Positions 47,502 to 58,050 of a stretch of DNA of 64,000 nucleotides are shown here, one piece after another. Under the pieces are notes generated by a model. That model was not told where the DNA came from, searched no databases, and saw nothing but the letters and a program-made list of their open reading frames with translations. Origin of the DNA: Chiua virens (lineage: Eukaryota > Basidiomycota > Agaricomycetes > Boletales > Boletaceae); NCBI GenBank assembly GCA_019787685.1, contig JAHNUO010000002.1, forward strand, positions 1,860,001 to 1,924,000. The letters are read 5' to 3'. Each line of letters starts with the position of its first letter. The stretch's first letter is position 1. The position numbers and the translations under genes were made by a program.

Positions 47502-49499
47502 TCAGGTCGTAGATCCCTCCTGCTGAGCTCCCAACGAGGGTTTATTAGACCTTTTAGCTTGCGACTGTGTTTTTCTCCTCTTCGATGGTGGCATAGCCAT
47601 GGACTGCGAAGGTGGGATGTCGCCTGTTGCCGTTGTCTTGGGCCTTGCCTTGGGGTGTGGCTTGCGACGTTTATGCGATTCCGGATTTGCGCTTACCAGC
47701 GGCTCAAGGAATACAATTTGATTTGAGGATCGATCTTCTGAGTGGACCGGAGCTGGGGACGTTGAACAGGGATGTGCAGCAGGAAACGCGGGTTTGAAAC
47801 GGATGGTGTTTGAGCTCGTTGACACAAAGCTGGACGACCGGGCTCTTTGGTTGATTGGAGTACCTTGAGCTTCAGAGGGCGTCGCCAAATCAGTGTTCGT
47901 GTCCTTCTGTAGAACAATATATCGGCCGCGACACTAGAAGAGCAATGATGCAAATGCCACAACACCAGAATGCAATTCTACGTTACCATATTTTCCGTTC
48001 TTCCATTACGGAGACGTTCAGAAATCTCCTTCCAGGAGACGTCCGTGTTATCACGTACACAGGCAAGTAAAAGCTTGTCTTCCTCATCTGACCATTGACT
48101 TCTATTGATGCTTGGATTGAGTTGTTCGTTCCAGCGATCTCGGCATTGATCGTTGTGTCGGCCGGGAACATTGGCAGCGACATCCACCCACGATGAACCG
48201 TACGCAGCGACGGCAGCGGAGAGACGAACATCTTCTTCGGGAGTCCAGCTCGTATGTCTGATAGACTCGTCCAGGGTTCTTTGGAACCTGGTACTGCATT
48301 GCGAGGGGGTTGCATCTTCCGAGACGTAGCGCGCAACTATACACAACCGTTTTCGACGAAAGTTGCAAAAGAGAAGGGATGGACGGACCAAGATGCCAAT
48401 TTTCATGCCCATACATACGAATGGCTTTGAGGAGACGCTCGTCAGCTTCCGGTGTCCACTGGTGTGACTTGCGTGAAGTTGCATGACGCATGCAATCTAG
48501 CGGTGTTCGTCTCGTCTATGTTTTATACTCTGTGAGAGTTTCCAAATGTTCTCGGTGAGTTGCACCTCACCCCTAGCCTATCAGCTATGGATACCCAGTC
48601 TGGCGAATCCTCTGAAACCTCGGCTGCAAGTGACTTGACTCTGAGCACTTCCTCTTGACTCCAAGGCTCACGATTAAATTGTGGATGTTGGTCTCCAAGC
48701 CACCGTATCTCGCACTCTTTTGCTGTGCGTGGGGTGGCAGAAATACCTGACACCTATGAAAATTAAGTAGCTCACAGCGAAGGAGTAGGAATAGATCGTT
48801 ACCCTCTCGGCAATTCGATCCCAGTCGATACCCTCACTATCCAGTCCGAGGTCAGGAGCTATTTGCGCACTCATAACTGGGAATTCCAGCGAACCTCTGT
48901 CGTCGAAAATGAGAGATGAACGACGAACAAACACCCCGATGATGTTCGCACCTCTTTTGCATATCCAATGCATGCTTGCGATAACTCTCGGCTTTTACTG
49001 CCTCTGCGAGAGCTTCCAGTTCCTTGACCTTCACTGAAATCTGCGTTAAACGCGACTGACGGACCAGAGCTGAAACATACTTGGGTGTATTTCAGTGAAA
49101 CTCTGATAACGGCTGCGTTTCAAAGCATCTTCGTAAAATGGAGAATCCTGGCAAGGTGGTTGGTTGTTTTGGAAGAATCCGATGCCGTTCACATACAGGT
49201 GATAGCAGTTCTTTTGCTGCAATCGGCGTTGTCGCTCTGACCGAACCGTGTATGGCGACGAAGGACCCAACGTCCAAATCGCACTCATCGACGGAATCGA
49301 CAGTCTCCTGAAGTTTACTTTGCTGAATGCGACATTAGAGAAAGGAGAATGGTCGACGTACGAGTAGCTTATCCAATGTTTCCAGCTCAGCTTCGAGGTT
49401 CTCTGTATGTGCCTTTAGAGCATGCAAATGGTCCTTGTTGGCTTGAAGGGCTCCATGAGCTAATCCGACGAGTTTCTTGTCCTCCTGACACTTGTCCAT
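47502..49499 (-). CDS. SNAPc subunit 4-like multi-Myb DNA-binding protein
   Basis: Probable large subunit of an snRNA-activating complex, by its SNAPC4-like layout. The first supported exon starts at 49499 (MDKCQEDKKLVGLAHGALQA) with a coiled-coil; an upstream exon is possible. A middle region holds SPFYEDALKRSRYQSFTEIH and VKVKELEALAEAVKAESYRK. Then come at least four Myb/SANT repeats: EGIDWDRIAERV to IRWLGDQHPQFNREPWSQEE, SPDWVSIADRLG, HQWTPEADERLLKAIRMYGH, SWTPEEDVRLSAAVAAYGSS, and RSQWSDEEDKLLLACVRDNT. WNEQLNPSINRSQWS matches the animal SNAPC4 spacing well. The C-tail is basic (SHKRRKPHPKARPK). Exon borders around 49050-49330 are uncertain. Bas1-like factors are an alternative, but they have fewer repeats. 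Confidence 0.75.
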
Positions 49500-49632
49500 G
49501 CGTCGGTCAATGATGGTAGATTCATGCCCAATGAATGTTTATGATTACCAAACATCTCCTAACTGTAGACCAAACTAGGACGCTTCCAAAATTTCCAACC
49601 CAAAGTTCCCAAACCACTGCGCTTTCACAATC

Positions 49633-50348
49633 ATGGCTCAAGGTGCAGCAAAACGTATAGGTACTCACTGTTACATACTTGCAGTGAAGGAAGGAAGACT
49701 GATTCTGACACTTACTAGCTGGGCAGAATGAACAAGCCATTAAGATCCTGCGTCTCGGGATGTTCTTCCCTACGATCCTGTCGATTTTGCTCCGTCTTTT
49801 ATTCAGACGAAGTTACCTACCCCCCTCAAAAGGTTCATTGGCTATATATGTCGTGACATATCTACCTGCGCTGTTTTTGTCGCGATACTTGGAGAGTATC
49901 GGAACCTCTCGACGTGACCCAACAACGGGCGCCATCATCTCCTCTGGCCAGGACCTCAGCCAACCTGGTGTTATGGAGTGGTGTTTCGACATTTTATACG
50001 TCACTTGTACGTGCAAGAAGTACCCTTGCGTACTCTGGCTCACGTATACATGTAGGGGCATGTCAGATCGGAAGCGGAGCGTTCGGCGAATGGTTTTGGT
50101 ATTTCTACTTGCTGGTATGTTTTACCCTCGTTACATATGAGTCAAATTTGACCGGTGACCACTCCAAGATCCCCTCGTACGCTGCGTTCAAACTATGGAA
50201 TAACTTTGTCGGTCCCATGATTGGACGGGTGTCGGACAATTCCGCGCAAGAATCCACGAGTGAGAAAAGCACGCTGAGCAAACGGCAGGAGAAGCTTCGC
50301 AAGCGGAGCGAGAAAGGTGATCCTCGAGTCCGTACTGTTCACAAATGA
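49633..50348 (+). CDS. SND2: Snd2/TMEM208 ER-targeting membrane protein
   Basis: Component of the SRP-independent (SND) targeting route at the ER membrane. The ATG at 49633 gives MAQGAAKRIAGQNEQAIKIL, the characteristic N-terminus. Two hydrophobic hairpins follow (MFFPTILSILLRLLF; SLAIYVVTYLPALFLSRYLE), then RRDPTTGAIISSGQDLSQPG and MEWCFDILYVTWACQIGSGA with FGEWFWYFYLL. After the last intron IPSYAAFKLWNNFVGPMIG leads into a basic tail (SKRQEKLRKRSEKG). Introns keep phase and the protein is intact. It is divergent from the SNAPc4-like gene, about 130 bases apart. Confidence 0.92.
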
Positions 50349-50734
50349 CATGTGGTTGCAGAATGAATATTCTGTCTTCTTTGCTTTCTGCGGTGTGAAG
50401 TTGATGTCTTCCACGCCCTATGATATGTGAATGACCACCAATTCTGTCTTGGCTCACGAGGTATGGTTGTTCATGCTGCGCGAACCGATCGTACGATTCG
50501 CGGACATTATCGACTGACATGGTGCAAATTGAGGATGTCGAAACACTTGGTATGATAATCACCGTTTTGTGTCCCTACAGGGATCGAGTTGTATTGCAAA
50601 GCTCATTTCCGACCACGTGATCCGGATTCCTTCAGGCGTTCTGATTCTTGCTCTTACCGTTGCTCACCATCACCATCACCTACCATTAACTGAGACAATA
50701 TCAAGTCGCTCACTCCTGGAGCTTTTTTCGCACC

Positions 50735-52832
50735 ATGGATACCTGTACAGATACGCAACCAACGGTCGGCGATATCTGCCAGAACGTAGAAGTTCAGAGT
50801 GTTACCGTGGATCAACAACTTGAATGCAGTGACATTTCGCTGAACGCGAACTCGGTTCCAGATAACATCAGCCTATCTCTTCACGTGAGTAAATTTTGAC
50901 AATAGCCATGTACTGCTTGGGCACTTACATATATGCATATATGCAGCTACATCTCGTAGCAGACAGTGGCGACAGTGAAGTCCAAGGGGGACAATATGAA
51001 ATCCATCCATTTGAGGTGTGCCCACGCTCTTTACAGCCCCAAGGGCCGACTATTATCATTCCTTACGCGCATATATGCACTCTGGTTAGGAACAGCCGGA
51101 AATTCAGGTGGCGGTAACCGGGATTGGTGACGAACAGGACTGCATTAACTTTCAAAGTCACGCTAACCAGGACGTGGTGTCCGTTGGTCCCAAAGAAACT
51201 GTAAGGCAAATGCTTGAAATTCAGCTTCTCGGAGCATTTATCCTTTGCGTAGTCCTCATCAGACCACACGGTCGTTCCCCCAGACGAATCATTCGCTATA
51301 AATATCGACGATTCGGAGACTCCTATGCTTGCCAATTCTCAAGTGTCTCCATCATTGTGCATCGAGGCAGACTTCCTGACCACAGCCTCGCAAGACGAAA
51401 CAGCAGCTGGCGTAGAGGAGCGCACAAACTGGCCACTACGTATCGAGCTGATTGTCCCACATGGCACCAGTCCCGTCCATCTGACGGACGAAGCGGAAGC
51501 TTGCGAGGATAACGATTATCCCCGCGAGGACTTTCCCTCCTCCCCACCACCTAGCTCCAGTCCCCCGCGGGTATTTTCTTCCTCTCCTTGTGTATCTTCC
51601 CAGTCCTCGGACAATAATGTCGAGCCTTCGAGGATGGTCCGAGTGGCTGATTTCTCTTGTATCCACTCCCACTGAACGCGTGCACTTCACAGGATTCCGC
51701 TGAGGAAATGGTGGCTTATACGAGTTCTCGTGGTTTTACCCACAACGACCAAGTGGTATTGGTTGTTCAAGACGAATCCAGTCCAGAATCCAACCCCCTA
51801 CGGAGCTGCGACATCACTGACGTCGAAACATCATCTAATTACTCCCCGGGTGCCGATTCACCCCCTCAGATTGGGGGTGATCTCGGGGCTTCTAGGAAGC
51901 GAATAGCTTATCAGCATGATGTAAGATCAAGTGAAATCTGTTTCCACTTGCTGATGCTTTTGCATGCAGTGCGATGAGTCATGTGGACTACATCCAACAA
52001 AGCGTCCGGTAGGTACCATTTTTTGGATAGCCTCAAATATTCCATGATTATACAGAAATCGGCCGCCGACCTATATTTACCCCCCGCTCCGAAGCGCGCG
52101 ACCGTGGCTTCTCACCATCGCCAATTTAAAAAATTGGCTGCCCCGTTTCGTCCACCAACGAAACTTTCCGTCGTCAGGGACGGAGGAGCCCAGACCATGA
52201 AGAAGGACACTGAAACAACTACCAATTCTACACCGGAAGTAATCCGGGATCACTCTGAACCCAGCGTTCCTGCTAAACATCTCTCCCGTTCACAGCCCAA
52301 GATTTTAAATACATCGAGATCCGTTGGTCAGTTCAAATCGCCTCTCATCAACAAGATGCTTCCAGGGGATTCTCGCACGATACGCCTCACACCCACGGTC
52401 CAGATGCTCGAGCGCAAGTTACAGCTGCTCAAGCGCGCCATCAAAGTCAAGGAAGATAATGAAGAAGAGGTCCTTGTGAGGCTTGCCGGGAAATGGATAG
52501 ATGCGGGTAGAGAAGTTGCTTATGACCTCTGGGACGCTACCAAGGACGCTGTTGATCTCGAGGGGAAGGCGACACTTGTTCACAAGACGTACGGCTGGAA
52601 CGATACCAACGAAGGGAATGCGCCCTGGGGCTGGGACACAAAGCCCGAAGACCTAGGCGAAGGATCTTGTAACCCCGATTCATCGATAGCCTCTTGCGCT
52701 GCCCAACGGCTGACTCCCGAAGAAGATGAGGACGACGTTTGCAACCACACTTTGGGTACCATGCTCCGTCAGCTCGGAATCGATCCGCAGACCTTTGGCT
52801 GGGATGATGACAAGGAAGTTTTTTGTGACTAA
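50735..52832 (+). CDS. Mei5/Sfr1-like recombination mediator
   Basis: Likely partner of Swi5/Sae3 that assists Rad51 or Dmc1 strand exchange. The ATG at 50735 is in good context (CACCATGG). The N-terminal two thirds are acidic and serine-rich, low complexity, in five exons. The last exon holds AAPFRPPTKLSVVRDGG, SVGQFKSPLINKMLPGDSR and the Mei5 core TPTVQMLERKLQLLKRAIKV, KEDNEEEVLVRLAGKWIDAG, REVAYDLWDATKD. A tail LGTMLRQLGIDPQTFGWDDD ends at 52832; such D-x-x-T/F-G-W-D tails are common in fungal Mei5 homologues. The Mei5 core supports the call; the N-terminal exon borders are only moderately sure. Confidence 0.8.
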
Positions 52833-53295
52833 CCGCTTGTGTCTCGCTGTTCCTTGTAACTCTCACCGGCAATTATGTCAACAGTCATTGAAGTATTTTA
52901 TTCTGAGCGAGTGAAATGTATTGAGAGACGGAAAGCCACCTACTTCTGCGTCGATGTCTTTTGGTGATATGGAAATACATGCAGAGTGATCGCCAGAGGG
53001 ATTTTTCTGGCGAGACATCGGTGATGTTGGGGCACAATGAACACGATATAATGACGAGGAGTCAGTAAGAGCGAGAGTATATGCACTTCGAAGTTCTGCA
53101 ACGGTGTGCAAAACCTTCCATGGCTGGTGAGAATTGGAGAACTGGAAGCACTATCGGACCAGAAAACAACTTGAATGAAGTACCATTTCCAATGAATTAT
53201 AGCTACACTGCTGTTGAAGCAATACACCAAGTGATGCGATACACCGAGCGGTTGAATGGAGGGTATACTTAGGCTCTAAGATTCGAGTCTGGTGT
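52833..53295. other. Convergent 3' interval Mei5-like/CAF16
   Basis: About 460 bases between converging stops. Open frames of 63-96 codons overlap on both strands, without motif or splice support. Likely untranslated. Confidence 0.4.
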
Positions 53296-54480
53296 CTAAT
53301 GCGAGTAGTCGTATCTAATGTTATTCATCAACGTCCGAAACTTCACCGCAAGATGTTGATACTCACTTTTTGTAGAAAACTTCTGAATCCGTTGGAACGG
53401 CCTAGAGCTAATGGTTGGCGATGTAACCAGGTAAAAGGGAATGGGACGAACATTTGGTCGAGCCCCTCTAGACTTGTTGTGGCCGAGCTGCTCAAGCTTG
53501 CGGCGATGGTCACGATCCTCCCCAAGCCACTGCAAAGCAACGTCATACAGAGATGGCTTGACAGCAGTATCGAATGGCCAGGGAGTGGGTTCCGTGATGA
53601 AGGAACCAAGGCGCATATGTGCAACGTGGGTGGGAAACACGGTCAATCCATCGTATATGTGCGTGGCATCTACACCACGATAAGCTGTGATCCGATAAAA
53701 ACAAACCACACGCACAAAGAATGATCGCTCCACGCGCAATGCTGTCGTTCCGAAGAAACGTGAGCAACTCGTCCCGAACAAGGACATCCAGATCAACTGT
53801 AACCTAGCGGTGGGGTGGAATGAGCGCCGCAAGAATTCCAAATGGAAATGAGCTGACTTCGTCCAATAATAGGACGTCCCAAGGGGCCATGAGGCCCATG
53901 CAGAGCTGAACGCGCCGCCGTTCTCCGTCTGAGATGGTATGCATGTGCCAGTCCAGGTCGATGTCCAAGATGTCGAGCAGTTTATCCCTGCGTTCCTTAT
54001 GCCTGTAACCTCCAACGGAGTCTAAGAAGACAGAGACGACGATATCGCTCCGAACCACGGGATTCATCGCCCTGGTCCATCGAGGTCAGCGTGTAACGGG
54101 GTGGCCGGAGCTTTGAGGTAACCTACCATTCTGTGCCTAGGAATGCGACGCCAGACGGCGACTCCTTGAATACGTCCTTACCCTTGATGCGGACGTCGGC
54201 GCCTTTGATGAGGCGTTTTCCCGCAAGGATCTGCAAGAGAGTGGACTTTCCCGCTGAAAGAAGTGAGCCCCTTAATGTCTGCGGACTGTAATCGGAGGAG
54301 AGCGGTAAAGAACGCACCTCCATTGGCGCCGACGATGATGGCTCTAGACCCTGGTGGGAGCTGGAGGGAAACGTTGGAAAGCGCGGGTACGGCGGTTGCA
54401 CCATGACAGTACGTCAGGTTGTGTATTGAGATAGCGTTACCGACCTCTGACACCATTGGCATGGCTTCGGACGCGTACAT
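53296..54480 (-). CDS. CAF16: Caf16-type non-transporter ABC ATPase
   Basis: Soluble ABC protein associated with Ccr4-Not in yeast; no membrane domain. The start at 54480 gives [20 protein letters not shown]. The Walker A motif is split by an intron and reads [20 protein letters not shown] when joined. Further parts are [20 protein letters not shown], the ABC signature [20 protein letters not shown], Walker [21 protein letters not shown], and the switch histidine in [17 protein letters not shown]. The C-terminus [18 protein letters not shown] is the usual fungal Caf16 end. Six exons keep phase. Confidence 0.93.
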
Positions 54481-55702
54481 TGAGTCCGCCGTCGGTGCTA
54501 GAACGTATTGTGCAGGTAGCAGGAATACAGAAGCCCGTACTAGTACAGCCTTGGAATGGAACGTTCGTGGGACTCAAATGATCTTGGCTGGTGCAAGACA
54601 CGTATTTTAGACATTGCACTACCGCCGACCGAGTGAGAATTTTTGGGATACCCGTGTTACCCAGACGTGTTGCACCCTGAGTTATCATCGATCAAACTCA
54701 ACTTGTAGTCTGTTGTCCGTTCTGCCCAGCTCTGTCAGAGGCATGCCACTCAAACGAAAGGTATCACTACTGTGACATGTTTGACCAACTTGTAAATACA
54801 AGGAGGGTGAAACCATACTACCTAAAGGGCTTGAAACGGGGCTCCATCGTGGAGGGATATCTGGAGAAGCGAGCCGACGACCGGGTCTCTGTAAACCCAC
54901 CTGGACTGCGTTCTAATCTCACAAGGGTCAAATCATGTAGATTATCTTGAAAACCTCCAAGGTCGGTCATGCTGACTCACGGATATCGACGGAGAAAAAA
55001 TACTGGGCCGATCAAAGGCCCGGTCGACCAGAAGAGCGAGAACCACTGTATCCTGTAGAATTTAGATCGTTGAAACAGGAAATAATGCCATGATCTGTCT
55101 TCGAAGAAGGGTTGGCGATCCTTACCTCGCATTAAATGCGGATTTGTTTTAAGCATTCTACCGGTGGTGGGCTGGCAGCCAAGAGAACGGGTTAAAACGG
55201 AACCCCGGTGGGGTGTAGGGTGTTCATCACGCCACAGCCGTCTTTGATCGATTTCTGATGGTGGAATGTGCCGATCGGATGGTTTTGGCCGAGTTCTACC
55301 TTCCGCACCCTTTAATTCTTGTGAGCTCCACGAATCGAGGCGATATGGAGCCTCGGATCTGTCTTGGCGGGGATATTCTCCCGTGTTCTATGGGTGAAGA
55401 CCAGTGCAAGTGGCCTCACGACTCACAGTTTTAGGGCGCTGTATCTGCAGGGTGGCAGTGATGTCGAGATCAGCGTGGTCGCGTGGAGTGACGATGGGAT
55501 AGTGCACAGGGAACTGTGACGTTAAGCTGTACCTGTCAGTCGGGCGGTCTCAAAACTGTGGGAAAAGTTCTCATAGCACATAACGACAGCTCGTCGTCGT
55601 CTTCGTTCCTTGCGGGTGACTGCGATTTAGTCCTTGTCCGTATATCAACCACTTGTCTACTCAAAACTACACACTCCTTTGTCTCTTTCTTCTTTCTTCT
55701 TC
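54481..55702. other. Divergent intergenic region CAF16/OPY2-like
   Basis: About 1.2 kb between divergent starts with only short open frames. The last 100 bases are pyrimidine-rich, a typical leader for the OPY2-like gene. No element or RNA gene is recognisable. Confidence 0.45.
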
Positions 55703-57607
55703 ATGCATCTCGATCTATCTTCACGACAGTGCGTTTCCTGCCCTGCCCAGCCACCCGCCTGTACTTGTACTGCGGACGACACTTGCATCCTCATCACACA
55801 GTCCGTGCCATCAATTTCCTAGTCTTTCACATCTAACCGTCGGTTCAGGACATGCAACGCTTGTCCAACGTTCACTTGTCGGCCGAATCCCTCGAACAGC
55901 GCCAGCAGTAGTAATGGAGGTATCAGCTCTGGTGCCCTTGCTGGTGCAATAGTCGCAGTGCTACTGGTCCTGGTCGGCGCAATGGGCTTGTTTTTCTTGT
56001 ACCGCCGTCGTCAACGTGCACGCCAGGCTCGTGATGCAGCTGTCGAACCCAAGCAGGATCTCCCGGCCCCAGCCGAAGCAGTCCTCAATCGTCCTGATCC
56101 CATTGAAAAGCCTCAACTATCCCCTCAACTACCCCCACCCTCGCCAACCACGCCGACGAACAATGTCAGACTCTATTCGTCTACCGGAAATAGTGTCGTC
56201 GACCTCGATCCTCGCTCTCGTTCTCAAGCCTCTCTCCCATCCGCACGTCGTGCCTCTGGTAGGCAATCCCCAGGCAATCCGTTCGAGGATGGGCACTCCA
56301 TCCAGACGACGTCGACAACTACAAACGGTACCAACGTTATCCCAATTGCTCTGGTATCGCCTCCGTCTGCTCCGCTGTCTCCTGCACAATCAGAATCCGG
56401 TTCCTTCACGTCCAATTCCCCAGTACGCCCTGCTCGCCCATCGGAACTCGTGCTAGACAGTCCTCAGCACCAAGCCGAACCTCAATTGGATGCACCCTCT
56501 CCACACTACGCCCACTCTCAACGTTCAGAGTTATCCAGAAATTCATACGCCTCGAATGCTAGTTACTCCAGCGATTTCTTGAACGAAGCGCCCATGATTG
56601 TCACGCACACTCAGGGAGCCGTCCGCCAAGTCGTTGGCAAAGTCAGAGCGGAGGTCATTCAGACTTCGGGCGCTGCCACTCCAACGTCGCATCTTTCCAC
56701 GGACAGTTTAAAGCCCCCTTCGGTAGTATCCCGTCCGTCCGTCCGTTCACCTCTTGCTGCGACTTCATTTGGACCCGAGGACATTGTTAATGAAACTGAG
56801 GAGGACCCTGATATTTCCGCTCGTAGTGATCCATTTGGGGATCATCACGCACCCGCTAATCAAGTCACTTCAGATTCACGTGTCGAACCAGGTTCAGCCG
56901 AACCTGTTCTGTCTGCACGACTTGGACCTGTTGTCAATGATGGTGCCACGAGAGTGACCATCGATCCCGATCAAAAATCGCCACACAGCAATCTCACGAC
57001 TAGATTGATCCCTCCTTCGGCCACGCTTTCTGGTACACTTCAGGAGCAGCAGCAACGTGCTTTGGCTCACGCTCAAGCGCAGGCTCGTGCTCAGGGCTTT
57101 GACAAGGCCAAACGAATGTCAGGAACATCCATGGTTTCCACGACATCTACCCGAGCGGATTCGATCCTCGAATCATTCCCTTTCGTCCCGCCATCACCTA
57201 TATCATCGCGTCCAGTTCGTTCGCCACCTCGTTCGCCATTGGGCCAGCAATCCATTGCAGCGACTCAACTGCAAACATCACTGGCGGTACCCGCCGCCTC
57301 ACTTCCCCTATCACTCGAAGAGGGAATCACAGACGCCGAGGCATCGTTGCCTCCGTTGAGCCCTCCTAGCCGCCGTATCTTGGGGATGTCAACGGGCTCT
57401 AACCTATCCACAGCTTCATCGGGGCTCGGAAACTTTCCTTTCCAAATAGACCATGGAGGAACGGAAGCTTCTCAAACCCCTCCATCGACATCCCAGGGGC
57501 GTCAACGGGCTAGCCTGGATACTCTGGCACTTATGAGTGATTTGACGTCATATCCTCTTGGATATGATCGAGATGATCATGGTGTTCCCCCCCTTCCCAA
57601 AAGCTAG
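55703..57607 (+). CDS. OPY2: Opy2-like membrane anchor of the HOG stress pathway
   Basis: Single-span membrane protein that in yeast recruits Ste50 to start HOG signalling. The ATG at 55703 gives MHLDLSSRQ followed directly by the extracellular cysteine-rich Opy2 head: CVSCPAQPPACTCTADDTC and ILITQ, joined across an intron (55799-55848) to TCNACPTFTCRPNPSNS. The transmembrane helix is ALAGAIVAVLLVLVGAMGLF, stopped by FLYRRRQRARQAR. There is no signal peptide, as expected for an N-out anchor. The cytoplasmic part of about 530 residues is serine/proline-rich with SP and TP sites, and holds a helix LQEQQQRALAHAQAQARAQG. No adaptor-binding site could be assigned by eye. Confidence 0.82.
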
Positions 57608-58050
57608 TCGCCCTAGATTCTACTTTGTTCTACTGAATGAGACCACACCGTTTGGCTGGTTCGACAAGCGAGTGTTGTGTGTACCTTTTATTTGTAAGCG
57701 TTGCTCACTGACGCTTTCTTGACCAGTACTTTATCGTCAGACATCCCTCGGGCGATGTTTCAATCATCTTTTTTCGTGTTGAACATGTTAGCTTCGGTTT
57801 GTTTTACTTCAAGTAGACCCTCGGTGGTTTAATCACTGAGATTCGTTGCCCATCTCTTTCAACTGGGTCTTGTGATGTTGATGTTGGCTATATTTTATTT
57901 ATACGTACTCAACTATGAAAATTGGATTATTTTTTATTTCGGGAGGTCCGTGTGACAGTAACAGTGTGACATGGTACTGAGTTATCAACGTAATGGGACG
58001 CATGCTCCTCATTCAACTTGTTTGTGGCTCGCTCACTCCAATCCGCCTCC
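57608..58050. other. Intergenic region OPY2-like to UBA-IBR-UBC gene
   Basis: About 440 bases, AT-rich around 57880-57940 with TATA-like tracts. It holds the 3' end of one gene and the promoter of the next. No gene seen. Confidence 0.4.

Noticed and set aside
50188..50562. 124-codon minus-strand frame over the 3' part of SND2
   Set aside because: It overlaps well-conserved SND2 exons, has no recognisable domain and no splice support.
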